From NCBI GenBank assembly GCA_026785925.1, contig JAJAZE010000108.1:1-36833 (forward strand): a stretch of 36,833 nt of DNA. Reading direction: 5' to 3'. This document shows, in pieces, positions 15,017-25,100 of the stretch. The notes beneath the pieces were generated by a model, which ran no database searches, was not told the origin of the DNA, and worked only from the letters and a program-made list of their open reading frames with translations. The stretch's first letter is position 1; every line of letters begins with the position of its first letter. This DNA is from Pyrinomonadaceae bacterium (lineage in GTDB: Bacteria > Acidobacteriota > Blastocatellia > Pyrinomonadales > Pyrinomonadaceae). Made by a program: the position numbers and the translations under genes.

Positions 15017-16687
15017 TCAAACTTCAAAAATCACGGCTTCATACGGTTTTAATTTTCCGTCAATCGAAGGTGCGGAATAATTGCCGAGTAAAACTTTCAC
15101 GTTTTGGAAGTCCGAATCCAATGCCGCCGCCGATTCCTCTTCGGTGAAATTCAGCAAAATCAAAAGTTTTCTGCCATTTAATTCTCGCGTGTAAGCGTAG
15201 ACATTCGGGTTTTCTTCATCAACCAGCGTATATTTGCCGTAAATCAAAACCGGGTTGTCTTTGCGGAATTTGACGATTTTGCGGAAATAATTCAGCACGG
15301 AATTCGGATCGTTTTCCTGCGCTTCAACGTTGATTTCCGTGTAATCGGGATTAACTTTCAGCCACGGTTTGCCGGTGGTAAATCCGCCATTGGGTGAATC
15401 ATTCCATTGAAACGGCGTACGCCCGTTGTCGCGTCCGGTGATTTTGTGCGATTCGAGTAATTGACTGACATCCCTGCCTTCTTTTTCAAAAAGCGTATGC
15501 AGATTGATCGTCATAATGTCTTGATAATCTTCGATTTTATCGAACTTGATGTTCGTCATTCCGAGTTCGTCGCCGAAATAATAATACGGTGTGCCGCGCA
15601 TCGTCATCAGAAAAGTCGAAAGCATTTTCGACGAAATTTCGCGGAATTCGGGCGCGTCATTGCCCCACCGAGTAACCATTCGCGGCTGGTCGTGATTGCC
15701 GAGATAAATCGTTCCCCAACCTTTCTCGGCAAAAACCGCGTCCCATTTTGAATAGACTTTTTTAAAATCGAGCAACTTCCAACCGTTCGGGTCGAGAATC
15801 CGTTGGTGATGTTCCGCTAAACCCAAATCTATCGCCTCGAAATGATACGACATATTGAGTTCATTGCGGCTTTCGTCAACGTATTCCAACACATTTTCGG
15901 CGGTCGTTCCCGGACCTTCGGCGACCGTCATAATGTCGTATTTCGACAAAACTGCTTGGTTCATTTCCTGCAAATACTCGTGCCGGTTTTCGCCCTCGGC
16001 GTAATACTGCACAAAGTTTCCGTCGTATTTTTCGGGCAGTTCGGGAAACGTCGTGTCTTTGGAAATAAAAGTGATGACATCCATCCGAAAGCCGTCAATT
16101 CCTTTGTCGAACCAGAAACGCATTAAATCATAAACTTCCTGACGAACCTTCGGATTTTCCCAATTCAAATCCGGCTGTTTGCGCGAAAAATAATGCAGAT
16201 AATATGATTTCGTCGCCTCGTCAAACGCCCACGCATCGGCGTTGACATCGAAAAAACTCCAGCGATTCGCCGGTTTTCCCTTTTCCACATCCCACCAGTG
16301 ATAATAATTCCGATACGGATTTTCCCTCGAACTGCGCGACTGTTTGAACCATTCGTGTTCGTCCGACGAATGATTGACGACCAAATCCAAAACCAACTTA
16401 ATACCGCGTTCGTGCATTCCTTCGAGCATTTCGTCGAAGTCCGCCATCGTGCCGAACTCGTTCATAATCGCTCGATAATCGGAAATATCGTAGCCGTTAT
16501 CGTCGTTCGGCGAACCGAAAATCGGGTTGAGCCAGACGACATCAATGCCGAGCGATTTGATATAGTCGAGCTTTTCGATGATGCCGCGCAAATCGCCCAC
16601 GCCGTCGCCGTTCGAGTCTTTAAAGGAACGCGGATAAATCTGGTAAACGACCGCTTCCTTCCACCATTTTCTTTGTGATTCGTTCAT
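15017..16687 (-). CDS. Cytoplasmic GH13 alpha-glucosidase (oligo-1,6-glucosidase type)
   Basis: A 556 aa GH13 enzyme without a signal peptide. Catalytic residues are the nucleophile D203 in GFRMDVITF, the acid/base E257 in MTVAEGPG, and D333 in NHDQPRMVTRWG. QPDLNWENP and the calcium-loop-like DSNGDGVGDLRGI are typical of subfamily 31. Val directly after the nucleophile is the residue that favours alpha-1,6 bonds (oligo-1,6-glucosidase, isomaltase), whereas maltases have Thr or Ala there. It probably hydrolyses an imported isomaltose-type or sucrose-isomer substrate. The ATG at 16687 has GAGA about 9 nt upstream; the frame is open to 16708. It lies 68 nt after the MFS transporter and before fructokinase. 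It is a close paralog of the lipoprotein GH13 at 18396-20195. Confidence 0.93.
   Translation of the reverse strand: MNESQRKWWKEAVVYQIYPRSFKDSNGDGVGDLRGIIEKLDYIKSLGIDVVWLNPIFGSPNDDNGYDISDYRAIMNEFGTMADFDEMLEGMHERGIKLVLDLVVNHSSDEHEWFKQSRSSRENPYRNYYHWWDVEKGKPANRWSFFDVNADAWAFDEATKSYYLHYFSRKQPDLNWENPKVRQEVYDLMRFWFDKGIDGFRMDVITFISKDTTFPELPEKYDGNFVQYYAEGENRHEYLQEMNQAVLSKYDIMTVAEGPGTTAENVLEYVDESRNELNMSYHFEAIDLGLAEHHQRILDPNGWKLLDFKKVYSKWDAVFAEKGWGTIYLGNHDQPRMVTRWGNDAPEFREISSKMLSTFLMTMRGTPYYYFGDELGMTNIKFDKIEDYQDIMTINLHTLFEKEGRDVSQLLESHKITGRDNGRTPFQWNDSPNGGFTTGKPWLKVNPDYTEINVEAQENDPNSVLNYFRKIVKFRKDNPVLIYGKYTLVDEENPNVYAYTRELNGRKLLILLNFTEEESAAALDSDFQNVKVLLGNYSAPSIDGKLKPYEAVIFEV
15597..15718 (-). repeat. 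Identity tract shared with GH13 paralog (copy 1)
   Basis: These 122 nt are identical, including all silent positions, to 18982-19103 in the paralogous GH13 gene. A further 37 identical nt (15557-15593, matching 18942-18978) lie next to the tract across one changed codon. Elsewhere the two genes differ at many positions. Recent gene conversion is the simplest reading. Confidence 0.9.
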
Positions 16688-16755
16688 AAGTCTCAAGTTA
16701 TCAAACAAACAAAGTTCGCGGGTGATGGAGAAACAATCGTCCGCAAATTTTGAAT

Positions 16756-18144
16756 TTACTTAGCCGCAGCGAAATCTCCTTGCAGATTTTCGTCCCATTC
16801 TTCAACTTCGCCAACGTATTGCGGCTCGACATCATTTGTGATGAAGAAACACGCGGCTGCGCCGAGAAGCATACAGATACCGCACAAAACCAGCGCGTTA
16901 CGCGGATCGCCTTGCAGTAAAGTGTTGTAATAAAGACCGGCGGTAATGTTGTTGATGATCTGCGGAATACAGATAAAAGCATTGAGCAGTCCCATATACA
17001 CGCCGATTCGCTTGGGCGAAACAATCGAGGTCGTCATAATAAACGGGATCGTGATAATCGCCGACCACGCGACACCGACACCGACCATACAAGCTAAAAC
17101 CGCCGTGATATTAGTGAGAAACAGCATCGAAATAAATCCGACTCCGCCGAAAACCAGGAGAACGGCGTAAGTCATTCGCGTGCCGATGGCTCTGACGATT
17201 GACGGAATTAAAAACGCCATTACGATGGTCGTGACGTTCATCACGATAAACGCGATGCCGCCATACGACGAACCTTCGGCGAAATTCGGCGATTCGGGCG
17301 TGGGCGCATCAAACGAATGCCGCGCAATCGAAAGCGACAGATACTGCCACATAAACGGCAGTCCATACCAGGTAAATAATTTCACCCACCAGATGCGCCG
17401 TAATCCGATGGGCATATCTACAATCGCTTCCCAAATATCTTTGAAAGCGTGACCGATTTTGCCAAAGAATCCGCCTTTTGCCGCTTGTTCGGCGCGGAAT
17501 TCTTCAAGATTGTCAGGCGGATATTCATCGGTCGTAAAATTCGTCCAAGCCATCGAAGCGAGCATTGCGACCACGCCGATCACGAACGAATATTTAACGA
17601 TATTCGGAATATGTTTGCCGCCCTGCGTATCGGAAGATACACCGACCGCCAACAAAAACAAGGGCATAAAACCGGCGGCGATTTGTCCGCCGGCGATCAT
17701 AAAAGTCTGCACTGAAAAACCAATCGTCCGTTGCTTTTCGTTGAGTTTGTCGCCGACCATTGCGCGATAAGGTTCCATCGCCGTATTCATCGAAGCGTCC
17801 AAAATCCAAAATAACCCGACCGCCATCCATAACACGGACGAATACGGCATCAGCAAAACTGCGACGCTGCCGACCAATGCCCCGATCAGGAAAAACGGTT
17901 TGCGCCGCCCGAACCGCGTCCAGGTTCCGTCGCTGATCGCGCCGATAATCGGCTGAATCAGCAAACCTGTTACCGGACCCGCCAGCCACAAAATCGGCAG
18001 TTTCGATTCGTCCGCGTCGAGATAACGGAAAATCGGACTCAAGTTCGCCTGCTGCAAACCGAATCCGTATTGAATGCCGAGAAATCCGAAACTCATATTC
18101 CAGATTTGCCAGAAGGACAGCTTTGGTTTTCGTTGTGTGTTCAT
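16756..18144 (-). CDS. MFS disaccharide transporter (SUT/SLC45-like)
   Basis: A 462 aa inner-membrane protein with about 12 hydrophobic segments. The N terminus SFGFLGIQYGFGLQQANLSPIF and the loop SDGTWTRFGRRKPFF match the sucrose/maltose transporter group (SUT, SLC45, GPH-like), where RFGRRKPF is a hallmark. These are proton symporters for sucrose, maltose or related disaccharides. The large central loop near residue 220 is normal for the group. The ATG at 18144 is chosen because it precedes the conserved region directly; the frame is open to 18171. Placed between two GH13 alpha-glucosidases and before a fructokinase, it should carry the substrate of the cytoplasmic GH13. The exact sugar is not determined. 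Confidence 0.87.
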   Translation of the reverse strand: MNTQRKPKLSFWQIWNMSFGFLGIQYGFGLQQANLSPIFRYLDADESKLPILWLAGPVTGLLIQPIIGAISDGTWTRFGRRKPFFLIGALVGSVAVLLMPYSSVLWMAVGLFWILDASMNTAMEPYRAMVGDKLNEKQRTIGFSVQTFMIAGGQIAAGFMPLFLLAVGVSSDTQGGKHIPNIVKYSFVIGVVAMLASMAWTNFTTDEYPPDNLEEFRAEQAAKGGFFGKIGHAFKDIWEAIVDMPIGLRRIWWVKLFTWYGLPFMWQYLSLSIARHSFDAPTPESPNFAEGSSYGGIAFIVMNVTTIVMAFLIPSIVRAIGTRMTYAVLLVFGGVGFISMLFLTNITAVLACMVGVGVAWSAIITIPFIMTTSIVSPKRIGVYMGLLNAFICIPQIINNITAGLYYNTLLQGDPRNALVLCGICMLLGAAACFFITNDVEPQYVGEVEEWDENLQGDFAAAK

Positions 18145-18201
18145 AAATTTTAAGTTCTTTCGACGATACAAGTTTTAATCAAAGTTTTTCGACTGAAATT
18201 C

Positions 18202-18395
18202 TTCGACTGGAGCGCAAGCGTCCCGCTTGCAGTGAGCGCAGTCTTTTTGCGCGAATAAGCGTTTGTCATTCGACGACATTCAATAAAATACAATCGTTCG
18301 GCTTGAGAATTTTCTCGAAATTTCCAGTAACGAAAGACTTTTTCGCATCAAAAAACTATGCTCATTGCAAGCGGGACGCTTGCGCTCCAGTCGAA
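18202..18395. repeat. MITE-like inverted-repeat element, copy A
   Basis: Terminal inverted repeats 18202-18237 and 18360-18395 match at 35 of 36 positions. Each end contains a small hairpin, GCAAGCG-TCC-CGCTTGC. The interior is imperfectly symmetrical. Related elements are at 27277-27469 and 31108-31310. The element ends exactly where the stop codon of the lipoprotein GH13 gene begins. No clear target-site duplication is visible and no protein is encoded. Confidence 0.9.
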
Positions 18396-20195
18396 CTAAT
18401 TCCCCAATTCCATCACGACGGCTTCATACGGTTTCAGTTTGCCGTCGGTCGAAGGCGCAGCGTAATTGCCGAGTAAGACTTTCGCTTTGCTCAAATCAAG
18501 TCCGGTGTTTGCCGTCGCTTCGGCTGCTTTGAAGTTCAGTAAAATCAACAATTTTCTGCCGTTCATCGCGCGCGTGTAGGCGTAGACGCTTTCGTTAGCA
18601 GCATCGAGCAGCGTGTATTTTCCGTAGACCAGCGTCAGTTCTTTTTTGCGAAGCGTGGTTAATTTGCGGAAATAATTGAGCGGCGATTCGGCGTTTTTCT
18701 CCTGCGCCGCGACGTTTAAGGTTTCGTAATTCGGATTGACTTTCAGCCACGGCGCACCGGTTGTAAATCCCGCGTTCGCCGTGTTTTCCCATTGAAACGG
18801 CGTGCGTCCGTTGTCGCGGGCGGCGATTTTTTGCGATTCGAGAAATTGTTTCAAATCGCCGCCTCCTTTTTCGATGCCTTTATACCAGTTAATTGATTCG
18901 ATGTCTTTGTAATCTTCGATTTTGTCGAATTTGATGTTGTTCATTCCGAGTTCGTCGCCGAAATAATAATACGGTGTGGAACGCATCGTCATCAGAAAAG
19001 TCGAAAGCATTTTCGACGAAATTTCGCGGAATTCGGGCGCGTCATTGCCCCACCGAGTAACCATTCGCGGCTGGTCGTGATTGCCGAGATAAATCGTTCC
19101 CCAGCCTTTTTGGTCGAAATTGTCACTCCATTTTGAATAGATTTTTTTGAAATCGGTCAGCTTCCAGCCGTTCGGGTCAATCAGCTTTTTAGAATTCGGC
19201 AGATAGCCGAGTCCAACGCCGTCGAAATGATACATCATATCGAGTTCGCGGCGGTCTTCGTCCACGAAATTATGCGCGTCTTCGGCGGAAACGCCGATTT
19301 CGCCGACCGTCATAATGTCGTATTTCGACAAAACCTCGCGGTTCATTTCCTGCAGATATTCGTGCGTGTGCGGACCGTTTGAATAAAACGCGCCCCAATT
19401 ATCGTTGTATTCAGCCGGAATTGGCGGAAACGTCGTGTCTTTCGAGATAAACGCGATCACATCCATTCGGAAACCGTCAACGCCTTTATCAAACCAGAAT
19501 TTCAGCATCGAATACATTTCCTGACGAACTTTCGGATTTTCCCAATTCAAATCCGGCTGTTTCTGCGAAAAAATGTGCAGATAATATGATTTCGTCGCTT
19601 CGTCATACTTCCACGCATCGCCGTTGACATCGAAAAAACTCACCCGTTTGTTCGGTTTGCCTTTTTCTTCGTCCCACCAGTGATAATAATTTCGATAAGG
19701 ATTGTCGCGTGATTTGCGCGATTCCTGAAACCATCTATGTTCGTCGGATGAATGATTAGCGACCAAATCCAAAACGATCTTCAGCTTGCGGTCGTGCGCG
19801 GCTTTGAGCAACTCGTCAAAATCCGCCATCGTCCCGAAATCCTTCATAATCGCCTGATAATCGGAAACATCATAACCGTTATCGTCGTTCGGCGAACTAA
19901 AAATCGGGTTGAGCCAAATCACGTCAACGCCGAGACTCTGAACGTAATCCAGTTTCGACGTGATGCCTTTCAAATCGCCCACGCCGTCGCCGTTGGTGTC
20001 TTTGAACGAACGCGGATAAATCTGATAAACGACCGCTTCCTTCCACCATTGGCGGTTCGGAATTTCGTCAGCGGTTTTGGTCGCCGGAGCGTTAACGAAA
20101 GTATTTTGATTATTGGAATCGGTCGGCGTTTGACACGCCGCCGTTAAAATCAACGCCGAGACTGCCGCCAGAAAAAGCATCTTTCGATTATTCAT
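18396..20195 (-). CDS. Lipoprotein GH13 alpha-glucosidase
   Basis: A 599 aa GH13 subfamily-31-like enzyme anchored outside the cytoplasm. The N terminus has a lipoprotein signal with lipobox LTAAC (Cys21), then a Ser/Thr/Asn-rich linker to about residue 45. The catalytic domain keeps nucleophile D245 in GFRMDVIAF, acid/base E299 in MTVGEIGVS and about D374 in NHDQPRMV. Val after the nucleophile again points to alpha-1,6 preference. It probably digests oligosaccharides in the periplasm before uptake by the MFS transporter downstream. The ATG at 20195 has GGAG 7 nt upstream (20203-20206). It is first in the minus-strand alpha-glucoside run, divergent from trehalase. A repeat element abuts its stop codon. 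One 122-nt tract is identical to the cytoplasmic paralog. Confidence 0.93.
   Translation of the reverse strand: MNNRKMLFLAAVSALILTAACQTPTDSNNQNTFVNAPATKTADEIPNRQWWKEAVVYQIYPRSFKDTNGDGVGDLKGITSKLDYVQSLGVDVIWLNPIFSSPNDDNGYDVSDYQAIMKDFGTMADFDELLKAAHDRKLKIVLDLVANHSSDEHRWFQESRKSRDNPYRNYYHWWDEEKGKPNKRVSFFDVNGDAWKYDEATKSYYLHIFSQKQPDLNWENPKVRQEMYSMLKFWFDKGVDGFRMDVIAFISKDTTFPPIPAEYNDNWGAFYSNGPHTHEYLQEMNREVLSKYDIMTVGEIGVSAEDAHNFVDEDRRELDMMYHFDGVGLGYLPNSKKLIDPNGWKLTDFKKIYSKWSDNFDQKGWGTIYLGNHDQPRMVTRWGNDAPEFREISSKMLSTFLMTMRSTPYYYFGDELGMNNIKFDKIEDYKDIESINWYKGIEKGGGDLKQFLESQKIAARDNGRTPFQWENTANAGFTTGAPWLKVNPNYETLNVAAQEKNAESPLNYFRKLTTLRKKELTLVYGKYTLLDAANESVYAYTRAMNGRKLLILLNFKAAEATANTGLDLSKAKVLLGNYAAPSTDGKLKPYEAVVMELGN
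18982..19103 (-). repeat. Identity tract shared with GH13 paralog (copy 2)
   Basis: This is the partner of 15597-15718: 122 nt without a mismatch, covering the NHDQPR catalytic segment and the region just after it. The neighbouring 18942-18978 is also identical to 15557-15593. Confidence 0.9.
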
Positions 20196-20318
20196 ATTTC
20201 AACTCCGTATAAACTTGAATGATTAAGAACTTGAACGCCGACGAAAAATCTTTGCGCCAACTTCTAAAAATTGAATTCTTTACACGCTCCGTCTTGCTTG
20301 CGATTGTCGTCTTAAACT

Positions 20319-21905
20319 ATGCTGAATGCACTTATGAACGAGTCCGCAAAAAACGAACCGCCGCCGCGAGCGACATTTGAGCAGTTGGCGCAAATTTTTC
20401 AATACATCAAAGAGAATTGGCAAATTCTTTCGCGTTCAAATAAAGATTTGGCGAAATCCGCCGCCGATCCGAAATTCTTTTCGCAAACCGAACGCGCTTT
20501 CGTTTATATTCCGCGTTCGGAAAACTTTCAAGCGGTCGCGGCGAAAATCGAAAGGGAAATGAGTGCGGAAGATTTCGCCCGCATCGAACTCCGCGTGTTG
20601 CGAAACGACCCTTCCCAAATCAAAGACCACGGACTTGTATATTTGCCTGAGCCGTATATCGTTCCCGGCGGACGCTTTAACGAAATGTATGGATGGGACA
20701 GTTATTTTATCGTTCTCGGTCTGCTGCGCGACGGCGAAATAGAACTCGCCCAAGGGATGACCGACAATCTTTTATACGAAATCGAACACTACGGCAAAAT
20801 CTTAAACGCCAACCGCACTTATTATCTTACCCGTTCCCAGCCGCCGTTTATCTCCTCGATGGTGCGAGACGTTTATCGGGAAACCGGCGATAAAAAATGG
20901 CTCAAGCGAGCGGCGGCGTTGATCGAAAAAACTTGCGATTGGTGGAACAGTGAGCCGCATTTGACCAGGGAGACCGAACTTTCCCGCTATTATTCCGACG
21001 ACCCGACACCCGCGCCCGAAGTCGTCGCTGACGAAAAAGACGCGAACGGGAAAACCCATTACGACCGCGTGCGCGAGTTTTACAAAAATAACGAAGTCGC
21101 CGATTACGATGTCAGTCGCTATTATAATTTTCAAACGGATGAACTCACGCCGCTTTTCTACATCGGCGACCGTTCGATGCGCGAATCGGGTTTCGACCCT
21201 TCAAATCGTTTCGGGCAGTTTAATGTTGATATTATTAACTATAATCCCGTCTGCCTGAACTCGCTGCTTTATCAAATGGAAATTGATACGGCGAAAATCT
21301 CGCGTGAACTCGGCGACAATGATGCCGCTCAAAAATGGGAAACACGCGCTCAGACACGCGCCGAAAATATCAACCGAATGCTCTGGGATGAGAAAGACGG
21401 TTTTTATTATGACTTGAACTTCAATTCAAAGAACTTTCGCCGGTATCCTTTTCTGACGACTTTTTATCCGCTTTGGGGCGGTATTGCCGATAAAAAACAG
21501 GCGCATAGATTGGTCGAGAACCTTAAGATTTTTGAACAGTCCGGCGGACTGCAAACCAGCCCGTTCAAAACCGGCAGTCAATGGGACGCGCCTTTCGGCT
21601 GGAGTCCGCTGGAATTGATCGCCGTCGAAGGCTTGCGAAAATACGGTTATGAAAGGGAAGCCAATCGAATAACCGTTAATTTTCTCTCCTTGATTCTCAA
21701 AGAATTCTTACGAACTAAAACAATCGTCGAAAAATACGATGTCGTCCGCCGCGCATCGGAAGTCGCCGGCGATATTAAATTCGGCTACGACTACAACGTC
21801 GTCGGCTTCGGCTGGACAAACGGCGCGTTTCTCAAACTTTACGACGCTTTGCCCGATGCTGAAAAAAGCAAAGTTTTGGATTTGAATGGAATTGAAATTC
21901 CCTAA
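20319..21905 (+). CDS. treF: Cytoplasmic trehalase, GH37
   Basis: A 528 aa GH37 trehalase that splits trehalose into two glucose molecules. Signature 1, PGGRFNEMYGWDSYF, is at 116-130. Signature 2, QWDAPFGWSP, is at 421-430. The likely catalytic acid is D293 in RESGFDPSNRF and the base E471 in VEKYDV, by correspondence with the E. coli enzyme. There is no signal peptide, so it acts in the cytoplasm and needs imported trehalose. The start could be the ATG at 20319 or the in-frame ATG at 20334; neither has a clear Shine-Dalgarno. It is transcribed divergently from the lipoprotein GH13 gene with a 123-nt spacer, so the two may share regulation. The treF symbol is by function and location. Confidence 0.93.
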   Translation: MLNALMNESAKNEPPPRATFEQLAQIFQYIKENWQILSRSNKDLAKSAADPKFFSQTERAFVYIPRSENFQAVAAKIEREMSAEDFARIELRVLRNDPSQIKDHGLVYLPEPYIVPGGRFNEMYGWDSYFIVLGLLRDGEIELAQGMTDNLLYEIEHYGKILNANRTYYLTRSQPPFISSMVRDVYRETGDKKWLKRAAALIEKTCDWWNSEPHLTRETELSRYYSDDPTPAPEVVADEKDANGKTHYDRVREFYKNNEVADYDVSRYYNFQTDELTPLFYIGDRSMRESGFDPSNRFGQFNVDIINYNPVCLNSLLYQMEIDTAKISRELGDNDAAQKWETRAQTRAENINRMLWDEKDGFYYDLNFNSKNFRRYPFLTTFYPLWGGIADKKQAHRLVENLKIFEQSGGLQTSPFKTGSQWDAPFGWSPLELIAVEGLRKYGYEREANRITVNFLSLILKEFLRTKTIVEKYDVVRRASEVAGDIKFGYDYNVVGFGWTNGAFLKLYDALPDAEKSKVLDLNGIEIP

Positions 21906-21951
21906 ACCAAAAATCATAAATCCCTTGCGAAAATCAAAAACCAAAGAAATT

Positions 21952-22031
21952 TAACCGCCGATGAACGCGGATGAACGCCGATTTTTTTGATTGTTTGTCT
22001 TGATCCGCGTCTATCTGCGTCATCTGCGGTT
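21952..22031. repeat. Imperfect inverted repeat (AACCGC-GATGAACGC type)
   Basis: The left arm beginning TAACCGCCGATGAACGCGGA at 21952 pairs imperfectly with the right arm ending CATCTGCGGTTA at 22031, around a T-rich centre. This resembles a dispersed repeat seen in many bacterial genomes (recalled from general knowledge). It lies downstream of trehalase. Confidence 0.6.
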
Positions 22032-22060
22032 AGATTTGGATTTCGCCGGAGGTCTATTAT

Positions 22061-22101
22061 AAAAAAAGGAGAATCTCCGGTTGGAAGTTCTCCCTTTTTT
22101 T
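22061..22101. terminator. Bidirectional intrinsic terminator
   Basis: GGAGAA (22068-22073) pairs with TTCTCC (22088-22093), with an A run before the stem and a T run after it. The structure gives a stem plus U tract on both strands. It lies between the convergent trehalase and TonB-receptor genes and should terminate both. Confidence 0.75.
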
Positions 22102-22104
22102 ACA

Positions 22105-22135
22105 GCGGAGCAGGATTGATAAAATCCTGCTCCGC
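22105..22135. repeat. Perfect 13-bp hairpin
   Basis: GCGGAGCAGGATT (22105-22117) pairs fully with AATCCTGCTCCGC (22123-22135) around GATAA. It lies 22 nt past the TonB-receptor stop on the minus strand and may stabilise or help end that transcript. It has no T tract of its own. Confidence 0.7.
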
Positions 22136-22157
22136 CAAAGCATTCCAAGCTACCGTT

Positions 22158-25100
22158 TTAGAAACTAAATCTAACGGCAAATTGAAGATTACGCTGCGGG
22201 TCGTTGCCGAAAAAGGCAGTCGAATCGCTTTTACCGAAGTTCGCGTTCGGAACCAGAACACCGGCGGCGTTGAAACTTCCCAAAAACGAATCGGGATTAC
22301 CGAGATTAACCGTATTGAAAAGATTGACCACTTCCAGACGAAGTTCCAGATTCATTCTTTCCGTAAAGTTAAGCCGTTTGAAAAGTGACGCATCCGTTCG
22401 GAAATAACTCGGTCCGGCGATGGCGTTGCGTTTCAAATTACCGAATGTACCGATTCCCGGTTTCGAGAACGCGCTGGCATCAATCGTTCCGTTCACGCCC
22501 GGCGTATATTTGATTTTTCCGTTGACATTCGGACGATTCGGTCCGGTGTCGCGGTCACACTGTCTCGCCGTCGCGGTCGGGTCTGCCGGTGTCGGAGCCG
22601 GAATGTTGCGACACGGTTCGTAATTAACATTAAACGGAAATCCGCTTTGCCAGGTAGTGTTCGAGTTAATCTGCCAGCCGCCGATAAAGAAATCGGCAAC
22701 ACGGCTGATGCCGCCGAAGTATTTGCGGTTGCGACCGACCGGAACTTCGAAAAGCTGTGACAGGACAAAGATATTCTCACGGTTAAAGTCGGCGGTTCCG
22801 CGATTTAAACTTTTGTCGAAGCTATATTGTTCGCCTGAATTATTCACCGATTTTTGGCGCGTATAATGCGTCAAAATCGAATAGCCGGTTGAGAAACGCT
22901 TGTTCACTTTGATTTGCAGCGAATTGTAGCGATTCGTCGCTCCGTAACCCTGATACTGCAAAATATCCTGCGTCCAGCCGAACTTTTGGAAGAACGGCTT
23001 GCGCTGATTGATCGGGATATTGGGCGTTACGCCGTTGGTTCCGTAACCGACCAGAGTTGCCTGGTTGACGTTCAAGTCGGGGTTATCGCCGACAAAGACA
23101 TTTCTTCCGTTATTGCCGACGTAGGCGGCTTCTAAAGACCAATTTTTCGCAAACTGGTATTGGAAAGTGATGTTGTAAGCGTCAACACTCGGAAGCGTCT
23201 GTTTGTCCGTCAAGGCTCGCACCAGAACACCATCGGGAATAAAAAATCGTCCGTTTGACGGAATCGCCGTATTTAATATGCAGCCGCCGACGGGACAATT
23301 TTTCGGCAGTGTCGTGATTCCGAAAAATCCGGTCGGAACCGGCGGACCCTGCGACAAATTGAAAACTCGCGCCGTGTTCGACGAAGCATTTAAGTTTTGA
23401 ACGGCTAAAACCGGAATATTCTGCGTCACGGTATGTCCGAAAACCGTTCCGAAAACGCCGATGTCATAGCTGCGTCCGAAACCGCCGCGAATGACCATCT
23501 TATCGTTGATTTGATAAGCGACACCGAGACGCGGAGCAAAATTGACTTTGTTTTTGATGTTGCCGTTTAAACCGTTACCGCCGACTCCGGCGACGACGAT
23601 CTCGCCCGTATTCAGATCAGCGAAACCGCCGTTTCCGGGCGCGTTGATGACTTGCGGATTAATCACATCGGCACGCAGTCCGTAGGCAACCGTCAGTTTC
23701 GGCGTTGCCCGCCAGGTGTCCTGACCGTAATAGAAATGCCGCCACTGTTTTTCTTTAGCATCAACGCTGGTGCTGACGTAGCGTCTAAAGCTCGTGACAT
23801 CGCCGATTAAAAATGTGGCTAAACCGAGACCGGTTCGGTCCTGTCCGAAAGTCAATTCACCTGAGCGATGATTGTCGCTCGGAACGCGCAGATTGAAGGC
23901 GCGGCGCACGTCAACTCCGAATTTCAAAGTGTGATTGCCCGTAACCTTCGTCAGATTGGTAACAATTTGATACTGCTTTTCGTCCTGATCGAGCGGACAG
24001 TTGCAGCGGTTCACGCCTAACCCCGAACCGAAATTGATGTCCGCGCCGCGACCGCTGTTAGCATTTCCGGTGGTCGAATCTCGAACGCTGACAAATCCGG
24101 CAAATAATCCCGAACTGAAATCGTCAAAGTTTAACCCCGGAATTCCGGCGGCAGTTGCCGGAGTCGTTTGATAATCAAACGGAAAAACGGCGACTTTGTA
24201 GTTAAAAAATCCAAACCGGACATCAACGACGCTGGTCGAGCTTAACGTGTAGTCAAATCCCGTCGCTAAACTGATGTTTCGGCTTTTGGAGTTGCCGCCC
24301 AGTGAAACTAATTCGGGTCCGCCTGCCTGACCGAAAGCGGTCGGTCCGTTGAGTAAAAATTTGCCGCGACTGAAGCGTCCGAAAAGATTGAAGCGTTCCG
24401 AAAGGCGACTGTCAATTCTGACGTTGAAAATATCGTTGTTGAACTTTTCACTGCCGGAAGCGGCAAAGTTATTAATAGTTCCCGGACTGGTCGGATTTGG
24501 AAACAATCGCAAGACGTTCAAAGCCTGTGCTGATAAACAACCGTTCGCCGCTGCGGTTTGTCCCGCGCCGCAAGCCGGAATGATATTTCCGGCGTAAACC
24601 GTGTTGGTGCTTGGATTCCTGATAATCGTTCCGTATTCACTCAAATTACCCGTTCGAGACAAAATCGTCGGAACCGTCAAAATTTTCGAGCCGCCCTGCG
24701 TCGCTCGCGTTCCCTGATAATCGCCGAAGAAAAACAAACGATTCTTCACGATTGGTCCACCGATTGAAAAGCCGAACTGGTCTCTTTTGGTAGCCGGAAT
24801 GAACTTGCCGGTTAACGAATTCACCTTCGCCTGTGAAAACGGGCTGCGGGCTTGAAAACGGTCGCGCTGCGCGTATTCAAAAATACTGCCGCGAAAACTG
24901 TTCGTGCCGCTCTTGGTTTGCACCGAAGCGACACCGGAGATTGCTTGTCCGAACTCGGCATCGTAATTGGACGATGTGATTTTCGTCTCGCCAATCGAAT
25001 CGAAAGTCGGATTGATAACGATAATTCCTAAAATCACGTCGCGGTTGTCGGTTCCGTCGAGTTGATAGCCCGTGCCGCTGAAAGTCTGTCCGTTGACAAT

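Noticed and set aside
18202-18395. Element A as a transcription terminator only
   Set aside because: It is far longer than a terminator, its inverted ends are 36 nt, and two related copies lie in operon-like gaps between co-oriented genes.
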